From assembly GCA_039989475.1 (NCBI GenBank), contig JBDXHU010000012.1, positions 62,001-126,000 on the forward strand: a stretch of DNA of 64,000 nt, written 5' to 3'. The notes under the pieces were generated by a model. The model was not told where the DNA came from. It worked only from the letters and a program-made list of their open reading frames with translations, and searched no databases. Source of the stretch: JBDXHU01 sp039989475 (GTDB taxonomy: Bacteria; Pseudomonadota; Gammaproteobacteria; Pseudomonadales; Halieaceae). The position numbers were made by a program, and so were the translations under genes. This document shows positions 51,673 through 60,698 of the stretch, piece by piece. The stretch's first letter is position 1. Each line of letters starts with the position of its first letter.

Positions 51673-52419
51673 TCAGCCCAGCTGTGCCAGAACCTGCTCG
51701 GGAATATCCGCATTGGTGTAGACATTCTGGACATCATCCAGGTCTTCCAGCATATCCACCAGGCCCATAATGGATTCCGCGCCACCGGCATCCAGTTCCA
51801 CCGTGGTGGAGGCAATCATGGTGACCTCCCCTTCTTCGCAGACCAGGCCTTCGGCCTCCAGTGCCTGCTTGACTGCGCCAAAATCTTCCCAGGGGGTAAT
51901 CACATCGACAGAGCCATCATCGTGAGAGTCGATATCCTCGGCACCGGCCTCCAGTGCAACCTCCAGCAGCTGCTCTTCGTCAACTCCGGGGGCGAAACTG
52001 AGTTGGCCCTTGCGCGTAAACAGGTAGGCCACCGAACCGTCAGTACCCAGGTTGCCACCGCGCTTGCTAAAGGCGTGACGCACTTCCGCGACCGTACGAT
52101 TGCGATTATCTGTCATCGCTTCGACCAGCACTGCCACACCGCCGGGAGCGTAACCTTCATAGGTCAGCTCCTCCATGTTGTCGGCATCGTTAGTACCGGC
52201 ACCCCGTGCGATCGCGCGATCGATGGTATCGCGAGTCATATTGGAACCCAGCGCCTTGTCTACCGCGGCGCGCAGGCGCGGATTATCCTCGACCAGTGGG
52301 CCACCCTGCTTGGCCGCCACCACCAGCTCGCGAATCAGCTTGGTAAACATCTTGCCGCGCTTGGCGTCCTGGGCCGCCTTGCGGTGCTTGATATTGGCCC
52401 ATTTACTATGCCCAGCCAT
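51673..52419 (-). CDS. yebC: YebC/PmpR family protein
   Basis: Protein of 248 residues starting MAGHSKWANIKHRKAAQDAKRG from its first base, the diagnostic N-terminus. The family is known as a DNA-binding regulator, and some members help ribosomes through polyproline stretches. It has the three-domain length and shows LTYEGYAPGGVAVLVEAMTD. It lies 2 bases after aspS and before ruvC, the usual aspS-yebC-ruvCAB order. Confidence 0.97.
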   Translation of the reverse strand: MAGHSKWANIKHRKAAQDAKRGKMFTKLIRELVVAAKQGGPLVEDNPRLRAAVDKALGSNMTRDTIDRAIARGAGTNDADNMEELTYEGYAPGGVAVLVEAMTDNRNRTVAEVRHAFSKRGGNLGTDGSVAYLFTRKGQLSFAPGVDEEQLLEVALEAGAEDIDSHDDGSVDVITPWEDFGAVKQALEAEGLVCEEGEVTMIASTTVELDAGGAESIMGLVDMLEDLDDVQNVYTNADIPEQVLAQLG

Positions 52420-52421
52420 AA

Positions 52422-54206
52422 CTAAGCCTCTTTGCTGTCTGCCGCAGGCGTCTCACGCAGCCGCAGGTTCAGCTCACGCAACTGGTGGGCATTGACGTCA
52501 CCCGGCGCATCGGTCAAGACACAGTGCGCGGTCTGGGTTTTCGGGAACGCGATAACATCGCGGATAGAATGCGCGCCGGTCATCAGCATCACCAGCCTAT
52601 CCAGCCCAAATGCGAGCCCGCCGTGGGGCGGCGCACCATATTGAAGCGCATCCAGCAAGAAGCCAAACTTCTCCCGGGCCTCCTCTTCGTCGATACCCAG
52701 GATGGTAAATACCGCTTCCTGCATATCGCGCTGGTGAATACGCACTGAACCACCGCCCAACTCAGTGCCATTGAGCACCATATCGTAGGCTCGCGACAGC
52801 GCCGTCGCCGGTTCCGCCTTGAGGGTATCGACATCGCAGGCCGGTGCCGTAAAGGGGTGGTGTAATGGCGACATACCACCATCACCATCAGCCTCGAACA
52901 TCGGGAAGTCGACCACCCACAGCGGCGCCCAACCTTCCTGCACCAGCCCCAGGTCATGGCCCAGCTTAACCCGCAGCGCACCGAGGGATTCGTTGACAAC
53001 ATGGCTCTTGTCGGCACCGAAGAACACGATATCGCCATCGGCTACTTCCAGTCGCTGCATTAACTGGGCCACGATTTCTTCCGGCATAAACTTGAGAATC
53101 GGCGACTGCAGGCCTTCGACCCCGGCGGCGATATCGTTGACCTTGACCCAGGCCAATCCACGGCCACCGTAGTTAGAGATATAACTGGTGTAGACGTCAA
53201 TTTCCTTGCGACTGATAGTGGCGCCACCGGGAACCTTGAGTGCCGCCACCCGCCCTTGTGGGTCTACCGCAGGACCGTTGAATACCTTGAATTCCACCTG
53301 CGACATCAGGTCGTCCACGCTCACCAGCTCCAGCCCAAAACGCAGGTCGGGCTTGTCGGAACCGAAACGATCCATGGCTTCCGCCCAGGTCATATGCGGG
53401 AATTCCGGCAATTCCACGTCGAGCACGCTGCTAAACACCTCGCGTATCATGCGCTCGGTGATATCCATGATCTCCGCCTCTTCCAGGAAAGAGGTCTCGA
53501 TATCAATCTGGGTAAATTCAGGCTGCCGGTCAGCGCGCAGGTCCTCATCACGAAAACACCGGGCAATCTGGTAATAGCGGTCGAAGCCGGACACCATCAA
53601 CAGCTGCTTGAACAGCTGCGGCGACTGCGGCAACGCGAAAAACTGGCCCGGGTGGGTGCGACTGGGCACCAGGTAATCACGGGCACCTTCCGGCGTCGCC
53701 CGGTTCAAAATCGGCGTTTCCATATCGAGGAAGCCTTCCCGGTCGAGGAAGCTGCGCACTGCCAGGGTGATACGCGAGCGGAGCCTGAAGCGGTCCTGCA
53801 TCTCATGGCGGCGCAAATCCATATAGCGATAGCGCAGGCGCACCTCTTCCCCGACAGCGGTGTACTCGTCCAGCTGGAATGGGGGGGTGTTGGCGCTATT
53901 GAGTATTTCCAACTCTTTACCCAGCACCTCGATCTCTCCGGTCTTCATATTCGGATTGACCGTGCCCTCACCGCGGGCGCGCACCCGGCCAGTCACCTGC
54001 AGGACATATTCACTGCGCACGCGGTCGGCGCGCTGAAAATGCTCCTCGGTATCCGGGTCGAAAACCACCTGGATGATGCCTTCACGATCGCGCATATCCA
54101 GGAAGATGACACCGCCATGATCGCGACGGCGGTCTACCCAACCACAGATCGTCACGGTTTCATCGATGTTTTCAGTGGTTAAATCACCACAATAATGACT
54201 GCGCAT
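52422..54206 (-). CDS. aspS: Aspartyl-tRNA synthetase
   Basis: Class IIb synthetase of 594 residues, bacterial type with a GAD insertion. The N-terminal OB anticodon-binding domain (ICGWVDRRRDHGGVIFLDMRD) is followed by motif 2 (FRDEDLRADRQPEFTQID) and motif 3 (GLAFGLDRLVML). An Asp- or Asx-specific role cannot be separated by eye. It starts MRSHYCGDLT and is followed by yebC. Confidence 0.97.
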   Translation of the reverse strand: MRSHYCGDLTTENIDETVTICGWVDRRRDHGGVIFLDMRDREGIIQVVFDPDTEEHFQRADRVRSEYVLQVTGRVRARGEGTVNPNMKTGEIEVLGKELEILNSANTPPFQLDEYTAVGEEVRLRYRYMDLRRHEMQDRFRLRSRITLAVRSFLDREGFLDMETPILNRATPEGARDYLVPSRTHPGQFFALPQSPQLFKQLLMVSGFDRYYQIARCFRDEDLRADRQPEFTQIDIETSFLEEAEIMDITERMIREVFSSVLDVELPEFPHMTWAEAMDRFGSDKPDLRFGLELVSVDDLMSQVEFKVFNGPAVDPQGRVAALKVPGGATISRKEIDVYTSYISNYGGRGLAWVKVNDIAAGVEGLQSPILKFMPEEIVAQLMQRLEVADGDIVFFGADKSHVVNESLGALRVKLGHDLGLVQEGWAPLWVVDFPMFEADGDGGMSPLHHPFTAPACDVDTLKAEPATALSRAYDMVLNGTELGGGSVRIHQRDMQEAVFTILGIDEEEAREKFGFLLDALQYGAPPHGGLAFGLDRLVMLMTGAHSIRDVIAFPKTQTAHCVLTDAPGDVNAHQLRELNLRLRETPAADSKEA

Positions 54207-54248
54207 ACTAAGGCTTACCTGAGAGATTAGAGAGTCGCGAGCAGCTGC

Positions 54249-54563
54249 CTAGCTGGTCGCGGAGCTTTTGGAACCTGTGCTACCTGACTTGGCGGAGCTG
54301 GAACTGCCAGTGGCATTATCTGAACTGCCGGCAGCCGCAGCGGGAGCGCTGCCCTTGTCCCCGGCGATGTTTTTCTTGTCGCCGGTCTTGAAATCAGTCT
54401 CATACCAGCCGCCACCCTTGAGACGAAATGCGGCCGCAGACACTTTCTTCTTCAATTGCGCCGCACCGCAAGAAGGACAGTCCTGCAAGGGTTTGTCGCT
54501 AATCTTTTGAATCGCCTCCAGCTGGTGCTGGCAAGATTGGCACTGATACTCGTATATCGGCAT
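54249..54563 (-). CDS. FmdB family zinc ribbon protein
   Basis: A 104-residue protein. The N-terminal zinc ribbon MPIYEYQCQSCQHQLEAIQ plus DCPSCG (Cys at about 8, 11, 29 and 32) defines the FmdB/CxxC_CxxC_SSSS family. The C-terminus is low complexity (Ala, Gly, Ser and Lys, with SSSSAKSGSTGSKSS). The function of the family is not settled. It lies 42 bases upstream of aspS on the same strand, a frequent pairing. Confidence 0.92.
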   Translation of the reverse strand: MPIYEYQCQSCQHQLEAIQKISDKPLQDCPSCGAAQLKKKVSAAAFRLKGGGWYETDFKTGDKKNIAGDKGSAPAAAAGSSDNATGSSSSAKSGSTGSKSSATS

Positions 54564-54719
54564 GGCTCCCGGCCTGGCGTTAAATAACGGCCGCGGATTT
54601 TAACCTAAATCACGGGTATCAGGTAGCTCTGAGGCTGGATTATTGGTGAGACTGAAATTTAAGTGGCTAGAACCTATGCCCGGACCACGATGTGCTCGAG
54701 CGAGGTGGGGTGAAAGATA

Positions 54720-54742
54720 CCGCCCCCGGCTACCGGAGGCGG
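54720..54742 (-). terminator. Hairpin after the HU-like gene
   Basis: On the minus strand CCGCCTCCGG pairs with CCGGGGGCGG around a 3-base loop, with one G-U pair, followed by TATCTTT. It begins 14 bases past the stop of the HU-like gene, so it is probably its terminator, although the T tract is short. Confidence 0.55.
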
Positions 54743-54756
54743 CGGAACTACGGCAA

Positions 54757-55188
54757 TCAGGAGGCCGCGAATTCCTTCATCTTCTTCAAGGGACGAACCT
54801 TAACCGCGATGCTGGCGGGCTTGGCCTTGAACATGGTTTCTTCACCAGTGAAGGGGTTAATACCCTTGCGCGCCTTGCGAGCGGGCTTCTTCACCGTGGT
54901 GATTTTCATCATACCGGGAATGGTGAACTCACCAACACCGCGCTTTTTGATGCTGCGCTCAATCAGCGTATCCATCTCGTCCATTACCGAGGCAACTTGC
55001 TTCTTGCTGAGCCCGGTGCTGTCAGCGATAGAACCGACGATCTGGCTCTTGGTCATTTTGGATTTGATGGCAGGAGCTGCCTTCTTGGGTGCTGGTGCCG
55101 CCTTTTTCTTGGCTGCTACCTTCTTTTTGGCAGGTGCCTTTTTCTTGGCAGGTGCCTTCTTTTTCGCCGCCGCTTTTTTCGTAGCCAT
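54757..55188 (-). CDS. HU-family DNA-binding protein with Lys/Ala/Pro-rich tail
   Basis: A 143-residue histone-like protein. Residues 1-45 are a basic tail of AAAKKKAPAKKK-type repeats, similar in style to AlgP or eukaryotic H1 tails. Residues 46-143 are a HU/IHF domain (MTKSQIVGSIADSTGLSKKQ, FTIPGMMKITTVKKPARKAR, NPFTGEETMFKAKPA), with the DNA-intercalating Pro loop replaced by GINPFTGE. It is likely nucleoid-associated. It stands alone, divergent from proS. GGAAGGA lies about 10 bases before the ATG. Confidence 0.9.
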   Translation of the reverse strand: MATKKAAAKKKAPAKKKAPAKKKVAAKKKAAPAPKKAAPAIKSKMTKSQIVGSIADSTGLSKKQVASVMDEMDTLIERSIKKRGVGEFTIPGMMKITTVKKPARKARKGINPFTGEETMFKAKPASIAVKVRPLKKMKEFAAS

Positions 55189-55361
55189 GTTATTTTGGTC
55201 CTTCCAGTTTGGTAGAAATCAATCGTGTGAATAGTTAGCAAACCACTGCTGTGGTGCCTGTGGAATGTATAAATCAAGGTACCCGCTAATACAAGGCTTG
55301 TGCCGCGAATAATTGGAATTATTTGCACCAGAGCCCGGATTGATCAATTACAAGAGCAAAC

Positions 55362-55391
55362 TCGACACTTTTTTGCCAACAGACGTAAAAT
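55362..55391 (+). promoter_or_regulatory. Predicted proS promoter
   Basis: TCGACA (55362-55367), 18 bases, TAAAAT (55386-55391), 32 bases before the proS start. Each box matches five of six consensus bases. The intergenic region 55189-55423 is otherwise without recognisable operators. Confidence 0.45.
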
Positions 55392-55423
55392 AGCCCACCC
55401 ACTCCAACCGGTCCGAAATCGCA

Positions 55424-57136
55424 ATGCGTGCTAGCCAATTTTTACTCGCCACCGTCAAAGAAACTCCTTCCGATGCAGAAGTCATCAGCCACCAGTTAAT
55501 GATCAGGGCGGGACTCGTTCGCAAACTCGCCTCGGGACTTTACACCTGGCTGCCCACTGGCCTGCGGGTATTGCGCAAGGTAGAAGCTATCGTGCGCGAG
55601 GAAATGGATCGCTCCGGCGCCCTGGAGGTGAGCATGCCGGTGGTTCAACCCGCCGAGCTGTGGCAGGAATCTGGACGCTGGGAGGAATACGGCCCCGAGC
55701 TGCTGCGAATGCATGATCGACACCAACGCGATTTTTGCCTCGGGCCCACCCACGAAGAGGTGATTACCGACCTGCTGCGCGATGAAATCAAGAGCTACAA
55801 ACAGTTGCCGGTCAACTTTTATCAAATACAAACCAAGTTTCGCGATGAGATAAGACCGCGTTTCGGCATCATGCGCTCGCGGGAATTCCTGATGAAGGAT
55901 GCCTATTCGTTCCACGCCGACCAGGCTTCGCTGCAAGAGACCTATGAACTAATGCACAAGACTTACAGCGCCATCTTTAGCCGCCTGGGCCTGGATTTTC
56001 GTTCGGTGATCGCCGATACCGGCTCAATTGGCGGCAGCGCCTCACACGAGTTTCACGTGCTGGCCGAATCCGGCGAGGACGCTATCGCCTTCAGCGACAG
56101 CAGTGATTATGCAGCCAATGTAGAGATGGCGGAGGCCCTGGCGGTGGATGGCTCGGCGGCCACGGGTGCCATCATGAGCGAGGTCGCCACACCCGACCAG
56201 CACAGCATCAATGATGTCTGCGAGTTCCTTGGACTGCCCCCGGCGCAGGCCCTGAAAACCCTCATAGTCAAAGGCGACAGCGACGAGGCGCCCTTGATGG
56301 CGCTGGTCCTGCGCGGCGATCACCAGCTCAATGCGATCAAAGCCGAGAAGCTCGATGGCGTGGCCAGCCCGTTCGAATTTGCCGAGGAAGAGGCTATCAA
56401 GGCCGCCTGCGGCGCCGGGCCCGGCTCTCTGGGCGTGGTCGAACTCGCCGTTCCCACCATCGTTGATCGCTCCGCGGCCCAGGTGGCTGATTTTTGCTGT
56501 GGCGCCAATCGCGATGGCTTCCACCTGCGCGACGTGAACTGGGGCAGGGATTGCGAAGCCGGGCGGGTCGAGGATATTCGCAATGTCGAGCAAGGCGACC
56601 CCAGCCCTGACGGCACTGGCACACTACAAATAAAGCGCGGCATCGAGGTTGGACATATCTTCCAGTTGGGCCAGAAATACAGTGCCGCCATGAAAGCCCA
56701 GGTGCTGGATGAGAACGGCAAAAACCAGACCATGACCATGGGTTGTTATGGCATTGGCGTCACCCGCATCGTCGCCGCCGCGATTGAGCAGAACCATGAT
56801 GACAAGGGCATTATCTGGCCGGCTGCGATTACACCTTTTGCGCTGGCGCTGGTGCCACTGAATATGCAGAAGTCTGAAGCGGTAGCCGACTGTGCCAATG
56901 AGCTGTACCAGTCTCTCACCGAGCTGGGTATTGATGTGTTGCTGGATGACCGCAATGACCGACCCGGAGTAAAATTCGCTGATATGGAACTGGTTGGAAT
57001 ACCACATCGGCTGGTAATCGGTGATCGCGCCCTGGCGGAGGGGAATCTCGAGTACAAGGGCCGCCGGGACGAGGAAGCAAGGCTGATCCCCCGCGAGCAG
57101 GCGCTGGAGTTCCTGCTGGAACAGTTGCGGGCCTGA
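55424..57136 (+). CDS. proS: Prolyl-tRNA synthetase
   Basis: Class IIa synthetase of 570 residues, bacterial type with a YbaK-like editing insertion (about residues 225-405). Motifs: LPTGLRVLRKVEAIVREEMD (motif 1), FRDEIRPRFGIMRSREFLMKD (positions 139-159, motif 2) and MGCYGIGVTRIVAAAIEQ (motif 3). An anticodon-binding domain ends it. The start MRASQFLLATVKETPSDAE is the family N-terminus, without an obvious Shine-Dalgarno. The transglycosylase gene starts 2 bases after it. Confidence 0.97.
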   Translation: MRASQFLLATVKETPSDAEVISHQLMIRAGLVRKLASGLYTWLPTGLRVLRKVEAIVREEMDRSGALEVSMPVVQPAELWQESGRWEEYGPELLRMHDRHQRDFCLGPTHEEVITDLLRDEIKSYKQLPVNFYQIQTKFRDEIRPRFGIMRSREFLMKDAYSFHADQASLQETYELMHKTYSAIFSRLGLDFRSVIADTGSIGGSASHEFHVLAESGEDAIAFSDSSDYAANVEMAEALAVDGSAATGAIMSEVATPDQHSINDVCEFLGLPPAQALKTLIVKGDSDEAPLMALVLRGDHQLNAIKAEKLDGVASPFEFAEEEAIKAACGAGPGSLGVVELAVPTIVDRSAAQVADFCCGANRDGFHLRDVNWGRDCEAGRVEDIRNVEQGDPSPDGTGTLQIKRGIEVGHIFQLGQKYSAAMKAQVLDENGKNQTMTMGCYGIGVTRIVAAAIEQNHDDKGIIWPAAITPFALALVPLNMQKSEAVADCANELYQSLTELGIDVLLDDRNDRPGVKFADMELVGIPHRLVIGDRALAEGNLEYKGRRDEEARLIPREQALEFLLEQLRA

Positions 57137-57138
57137 CT

Positions 57139-57717
57139 ATGAGACTGCCTGCACTGGCACTATTGTTGGCACTGCTTCCCTGGAGCACTAGCGCTAATAC
57201 GCCCAGCGAACACGATCAGCTGCGCGATTTTCTCGATCTGGCAATCAATCGAGCCGACAGCTTCCAGGATCGCTTCGACGCCGAGGTCTGGCTGGTGGAC
57301 ATGTCTGCCAGGCTGGAGGGCTACGTCCCCGAAGCGAGTGCGCGCTTGCGCCTGCTGGAAGACGTCCATCGTTTTTCCCGTCAGAGCGAGCTGCCACCGG
57401 AACTGGTGCTGGCAGTTATCGAGGTTGAAAGCCATTTTGATCGATTCGCCGTGTCCCGGGTTGGCGCCCAGGGGCTCATGCAGGTGATGCCATTCTGGAA
57501 GAACGAAATCGGCCGACCGGAAGATAACCTGACTGATATTCGGACCAATCTTTCCTATGGTTGCCGCATTCTGCAATTTTACCTGCAACAGGAAGAGGGG
57601 CGCCTGACCACCGCGCTGGCGCGGTATAACGGCAGCGCCGGCAGCCGGGTATACAGCGACAAGGTAGAGGCCGCCTGGCGCAGTAACTGGAAAATGGAGC
57701 CATTGAACTGGTACTGA
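57139..57717 (+). CDS. Lytic transglycosylase (SLT/GH23)
   Basis: Periplasmic murein transglycosylase of 192 residues. The signal peptide is LPALALLLALLPWSTSAN. The SLT motifs are VIEVESHFDRFA with catalytic E97, GAQGLMQVMPFW, NLSYGCRILQFYL and ALARYNGSAG. It is small, with no extra binding domains. It starts 2 bases after proS and may rely on its transcript. No lipobox is present, so it is likely soluble in the periplasm. Confidence 0.93.
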   Translation: MRLPALALLLALLPWSTSANTPSEHDQLRDFLDLAINRADSFQDRFDAEVWLVDMSARLEGYVPEASARLRLLEDVHRFSRQSELPPELVLAVIEVESHFDRFAVSRVGAQGLMQVMPFWKNEIGRPEDNLTDIRTNLSYGCRILQFYLQQEEGRLTTALARYNGSAGSRVYSDKVEAAWRSNWKMEPLNWY

Positions 57718-57764
57718 CCCCGGCTCTGCCTGCTATCATGCGGCAGTCGGCAAGGAGAAAGACT

Positions 57765-58127
57765 ATGAACTTCAACACGCTGTTGCTTCTGGCTATCGCT
57801 TGGCTACTCTGGACCATTCACCAGGATTTGACCGAAAGTAATGATCGCCAGCGCAGCCTGAAAACCACGATGACGCAACTGGCCAGTCGCCTTGAGCAAC
57901 TGCTGGGTACCCGCGACGCCTTATCGGATTCCGCGGCGCAGGCGGCGGCAACCGTCAACATCAACACGGCCAGCAAGGCGAAACTGCAGACTTTACCGAG
58001 AATTGGCGCCGTTACGGCGGAGCATATTATTGCCGCCAGGCCCTATAGTGCGATCGAAGACCTGCGCCAGGTGCAAGGTGTCACCAATGCCATATTCAGC
58101 GAAATCAACGATCGGGTGAGCGTTTAG
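57765..58127 (+). CDS. ComEA-like helix-hairpin-helix protein
   Basis: A 120-residue protein with an N-terminal membrane helix (FNTLLLLAIAWLLWTIHQ), a coiled-coil-like stretch and a C-terminal ComEA-type HhH domain (VNINTASKAKLQTLPRIGAV, then DLRQVQGVTNAIFSEI). Such domains bind DNA non-specifically, and ComEA itself acts in DNA uptake. AAGGAG lies 8 bases before the ATG at 57765. It converges on the DUF4404 gene with 5 bases between stops. Confidence 0.88.
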   Translation: MNFNTLLLLAIAWLLWTIHQDLTESNDRQRSLKTTMTQLASRLEQLLGTRDALSDSAAQAAATVNINTASKAKLQTLPRIGAVTAEHIIAARPYSAIEDLRQVQGVTNAIFSEINDRVSV

Positions 58128-58132
58128 GCGCC

Positions 58133-58396
58133 CTAGACACCCATACTACCGAGGGCATTGAGAACACGCCTCAGCACACCGGTGAATGACGGATGGTCTG
58201 CCTCGAAGCGGGTAATCAGCTCGTCCACGGTATCGACCACATCCTGGTGGACTTCTTCAGGGTCGGGTGATTCAACGTGGCGCTCAATCGTACTGATCAT
58301 GCCGTGCAGGCGCCGGCGCTCATCCGCCTCCAGCGGCAGGCTGTCAACCTCGTCCAGGAGGCTACTCAGGTCTTCGACTATCTGGTCTTTATTCAC
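58133..58396 (-). CDS. DUF4404 family protein
   Basis: An acidic helical protein of 87 residues. Motifs DLSSLLDEVDSLPLEADERR and ITRFEADHPSFTGVLRRVLN match DUF4404, whose function is unknown. I use the GTG at 58396, which has GGAGA just upstream; an ATG ten codons earlier (58426) lacks a good site. It is upstream and antisense to the HhH gene and follows the AraC regulator by 43 bases. Confidence 0.8.
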   Translation of the reverse strand: MNKDQIVEDLSSLLDEVDSLPLEADERRRLHGMISTIERHVESPDPEEVHQDVVDTVDELITRFEADHPSFTGVLRRVLNALGSMGV

Positions 58397-58439
58397 TTGG
58401 TCTCCTTGCTTGCAAAGGCCTGGCAACGCTCAGCCCCAT

Positions 58440-59516
58440 TCAACGATACTCTCCCGGCGCTAGTCCCGTCCATTTCTTGAAGGAGCGGTGAAACGCACTG
58501 GGATCACTAAAACCCACCTGTTCAGCAACATCACTGACCGTCATATGGGCACGGCTTAGCAGCGAGATAGCCACATCGCGCCGTGCATTATCCTTGATGC
58601 GCTGGTAGGAAGTCCCCTCTTTCTCGAGTCGGCGACGCAAGGTTCGCGGCGACATGTTCAACAACCCGGTCAGTGCGTCAAAGCTGGGCAGCTCCTCGCG
58701 AAAATCCTCACCCAGCAAGCCGCGTATACGGGTAGTGATGCTGGCGTCACTGGCAATTGGCTTTATTACCACATGGTAAGGCGCAACCGGCAGGAAAGCC
58801 TGCAGATCCTGCTCAGTGCGCACAACGGGTGCCTCCAGATGGCGCGCGCTGAAGGTGACGGCATTGCATTCGGCGCCAAACTCAACCGGGCAGGGAAAGA
58901 AATGGCGCAGGGCCAGTGCAGACTCTGGCGGCGCACCGACACAGCGAGCAGACAATACATCAATATGCTGACCCAGCAGCCAACCACACAGGCGCAACCA
59001 CATGGAGAGGCTGCACAGGGCACCCTCCTGGGGTGGTGGATGATCGGGGTCTGCCACCGAGTAATACTGCAGCGTGGCCAGCCGATCGTCAGGGTCGACC
59101 AACAACTGGTTACAGCGGATCTGTGAGCGACGCTCGCGGCAACAGGCATTGAACTCTATGGCCCGCTCCAACACGCCACGCAAGTCCTTGCACTGCATCA
59201 CGCTATAGAGCAGCAGGCGGGTCGTGCCATAGGGTGTGGGCGAACCCGGCATCACAGCGCCGGACTCGTCGGCTAATTCGCGAAACAATTCTATACAGAG
59301 CCGGCTGTACTGCTCTATGGCGACAAAACCAGGCTTGGCCGGGGGCTGCAGTGGGTTGAACGGAAACCCGGCGCTCGCCAGCAAGTCTTCGATATCGAGA
59401 CCATGAGTCTGCGCCTGCACCAACAGGGTGCGGGCGAAGGCCAGTGGCACGGGCTCATTCGGATCCGATGCAGCCCCGCTGGTGGCAGCCCCGCTGTCGC
59501 TAGCTGGCGCCGTCAA
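58440..59516 (-). CDS. AraC-family transcriptional regulator
   Basis: Regulator of 358 residues. The N-terminal ligand domain is of the Arabinose_bd (OruR/MmoR-like) type, and the C-terminal double HTH reads RRRLEKEGTSYQRIKD...VSDVAEQVGFSDPSAFHRSFKKWTGLAPGEYR (about residues 275-358). It starts at a TTG (59516) with AAGGA six bases upstream and overlaps the stop of the upstream unknown gene by 17 bases. The pair is therefore coupled, and the regulator may respond to the substrate of that gene product. Confidence 0.9.
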   Translation of the reverse strand: MTAPASDSGAATSGAASDPNEPVPLAFARTLLVQAQTHGLDIEDLLASAGFPFNPLQPPAKPGFVAIEQYSRLCIELFRELADESGAVMPGSPTPYGTTRLLLYSVMQCKDLRGVLERAIEFNACCRERRSQIRCNQLLVDPDDRLATLQYYSVADPDHPPPQEGALCSLSMWLRLCGWLLGQHIDVLSARCVGAPPESALALRHFFPCPVEFGAECNAVTFSARHLEAPVVRTEQDLQAFLPVAPYHVVIKPIASDASITTRIRGLLGEDFREELPSFDALTGLLNMSPRTLRRRLEKEGTSYQRIKDNARRDVAISLLSRAHMTVSDVAEQVGFSDPSAFHRSFKKWTGLAPGEYR

Positions 59517-60621
59517 AGAAGTCCTTGAAACCGGAGGGTTCGTGCCGGCCGATGACGATGTTTTCCAGGGTGCCTATGCCCTCCCGGTCTCCCATACGCG
59601 CGCGCACCACGTGATGCACATGCAGATTTTCATAGGCCAGTGGATCCATGGAGGCAAGATCCCACTCCTCACGGCCGCTTTCCAGCTCGCCTTTCCACAC
59701 GCCGTGACCCCATTCAGGGTGGTTATAGCCCAGCCCCAGTACCTGGAAACGCAAAATCGGCTCCATACTGATGTCGTAATTGTTACCCTGCTTGTCCACC
59801 ATATGCAGTTCGGCTGCGGCCGGCCGGCGGGTACCCGGCTCCCACTGAATGCTGTGGCTGACCTGCACCATTTTGATCAGGCCGGGATCTTCGCCCAGCG
59901 GAATGTCAGCGGGGTCCTCATACAGCGGCAACAGGTCGGCGCTGACCTGGGTGGGCTTGCCGTCGCGGTCTTCAAAGGTGCCCATCTGGGTACAGATGTC
60001 ACCAAAGTTAATGGGGTTCCAGCACCAGTAAACACCGGGGTCGCCACTGAGCAAGCCGGGCGCACCACCCTGGGGTTCACCGACAGGACGCACGCCCCAG
60101 GAGCGATCGCGGACACCCACCGCCTGTGCGACCTCTACCCGCTCGCCATCAATGGAAAAATAGCCCTGCCAGTAACCCATCTGGGTATAGCGCGTGTTGT
60201 GCATGATCAGGTGGCCGTCATCGAACATCACGTTCTGGGGCTCTTCATGGGCAATGCTGGCGGCGGTGAACAGCAGATCACACTCAATGCCGTGCTCGTT
60301 GGGGGCCAGCACTACTCTCAGTTGCCGCAGCGGCTCGACCACGGTCACTGCCAGTGGTCCTATCCCGGTCTCGCCGCGCTCCTTTGGCGCCCGCCGGGAG
60401 GCGTGAAAGGCATATTGCTTGCCGCCCATGGAAACACTGAAGTGGCCATCCATGACGCGCCGGTTGGGATACAAGCCGAGGCCAGCCTCAAAGATGAAGC
60501 TGCCGTCGCGGTCCATGCCGTTAAACCAGTAGCGGTCATAAAAGTTTCGATCGCTCTGGGAGGGCTGCGCAACCGGCGCCACCGTCTGGTGAATGCAATA
60601 GTCATCGAAGTTGGTGATCAT
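59500..60621 (-). CDS. Unknown 373-residue protein, possible lipocalin/AttH-like fold
   Basis: I do not recognise a characterised family. The protein begins MITNFDDYCIHQTVAP and contains many aromatic beta-strand segments (FYDRYWFNGMDRDGSFIFEA, YTQMGYWQGYFSIDGERVEV, GVRDRSWGVRPVGEP). This resembles the AttH/CrtC-like hydratase-lipocalin group and the proteins of similar length often found in steroid or terpenoid gene clusters. There is no signal peptide. I chose the ATG at 60621; the frame is open upstream but lacks family-like sequence. It is coupled to the downstream AraC gene. No function is assigned. Confidence 0.75.
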   Translation of the reverse strand: MITNFDDYCIHQTVAPVAQPSQSDRNFYDRYWFNGMDRDGSFIFEAGLGLYPNRRVMDGHFSVSMGGKQYAFHASRRAPKERGETGIGPLAVTVVEPLRQLRVVLAPNEHGIECDLLFTAASIAHEEPQNVMFDDGHLIMHNTRYTQMGYWQGYFSIDGERVEVAQAVGVRDRSWGVRPVGEPQGGAPGLLSGDPGVYWCWNPINFGDICTQMGTFEDRDGKPTQVSADLLPLYEDPADIPLGEDPGLIKMVQVSHSIQWEPGTRRPAAAELHMVDKQGNNYDISMEPILRFQVLGLGYNHPEWGHGVWKGELESGREEWDLASMDPLAYENLHVHHVVRARMGDREGIGTLENIVIGRHEPSGFKDFFDGAS

Positions 60622-60698
60622 GGCTACAAGGCCTCGTGGAGCGGTAAAACGAGGCTCAACTATATGAGCGGATAGTGAACGAGGCAAGCATCGCCACG

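Noticed and set aside
59428..60675. 415-codon open frame on the plus strand opposite the unknown 373-residue gene
   Set aside because: The minus-strand product has a better aromatic/beta pattern, a coherent start and operon overlap; the plus-strand frame has none. This choice is less certain than the others, since neither product was recognised.
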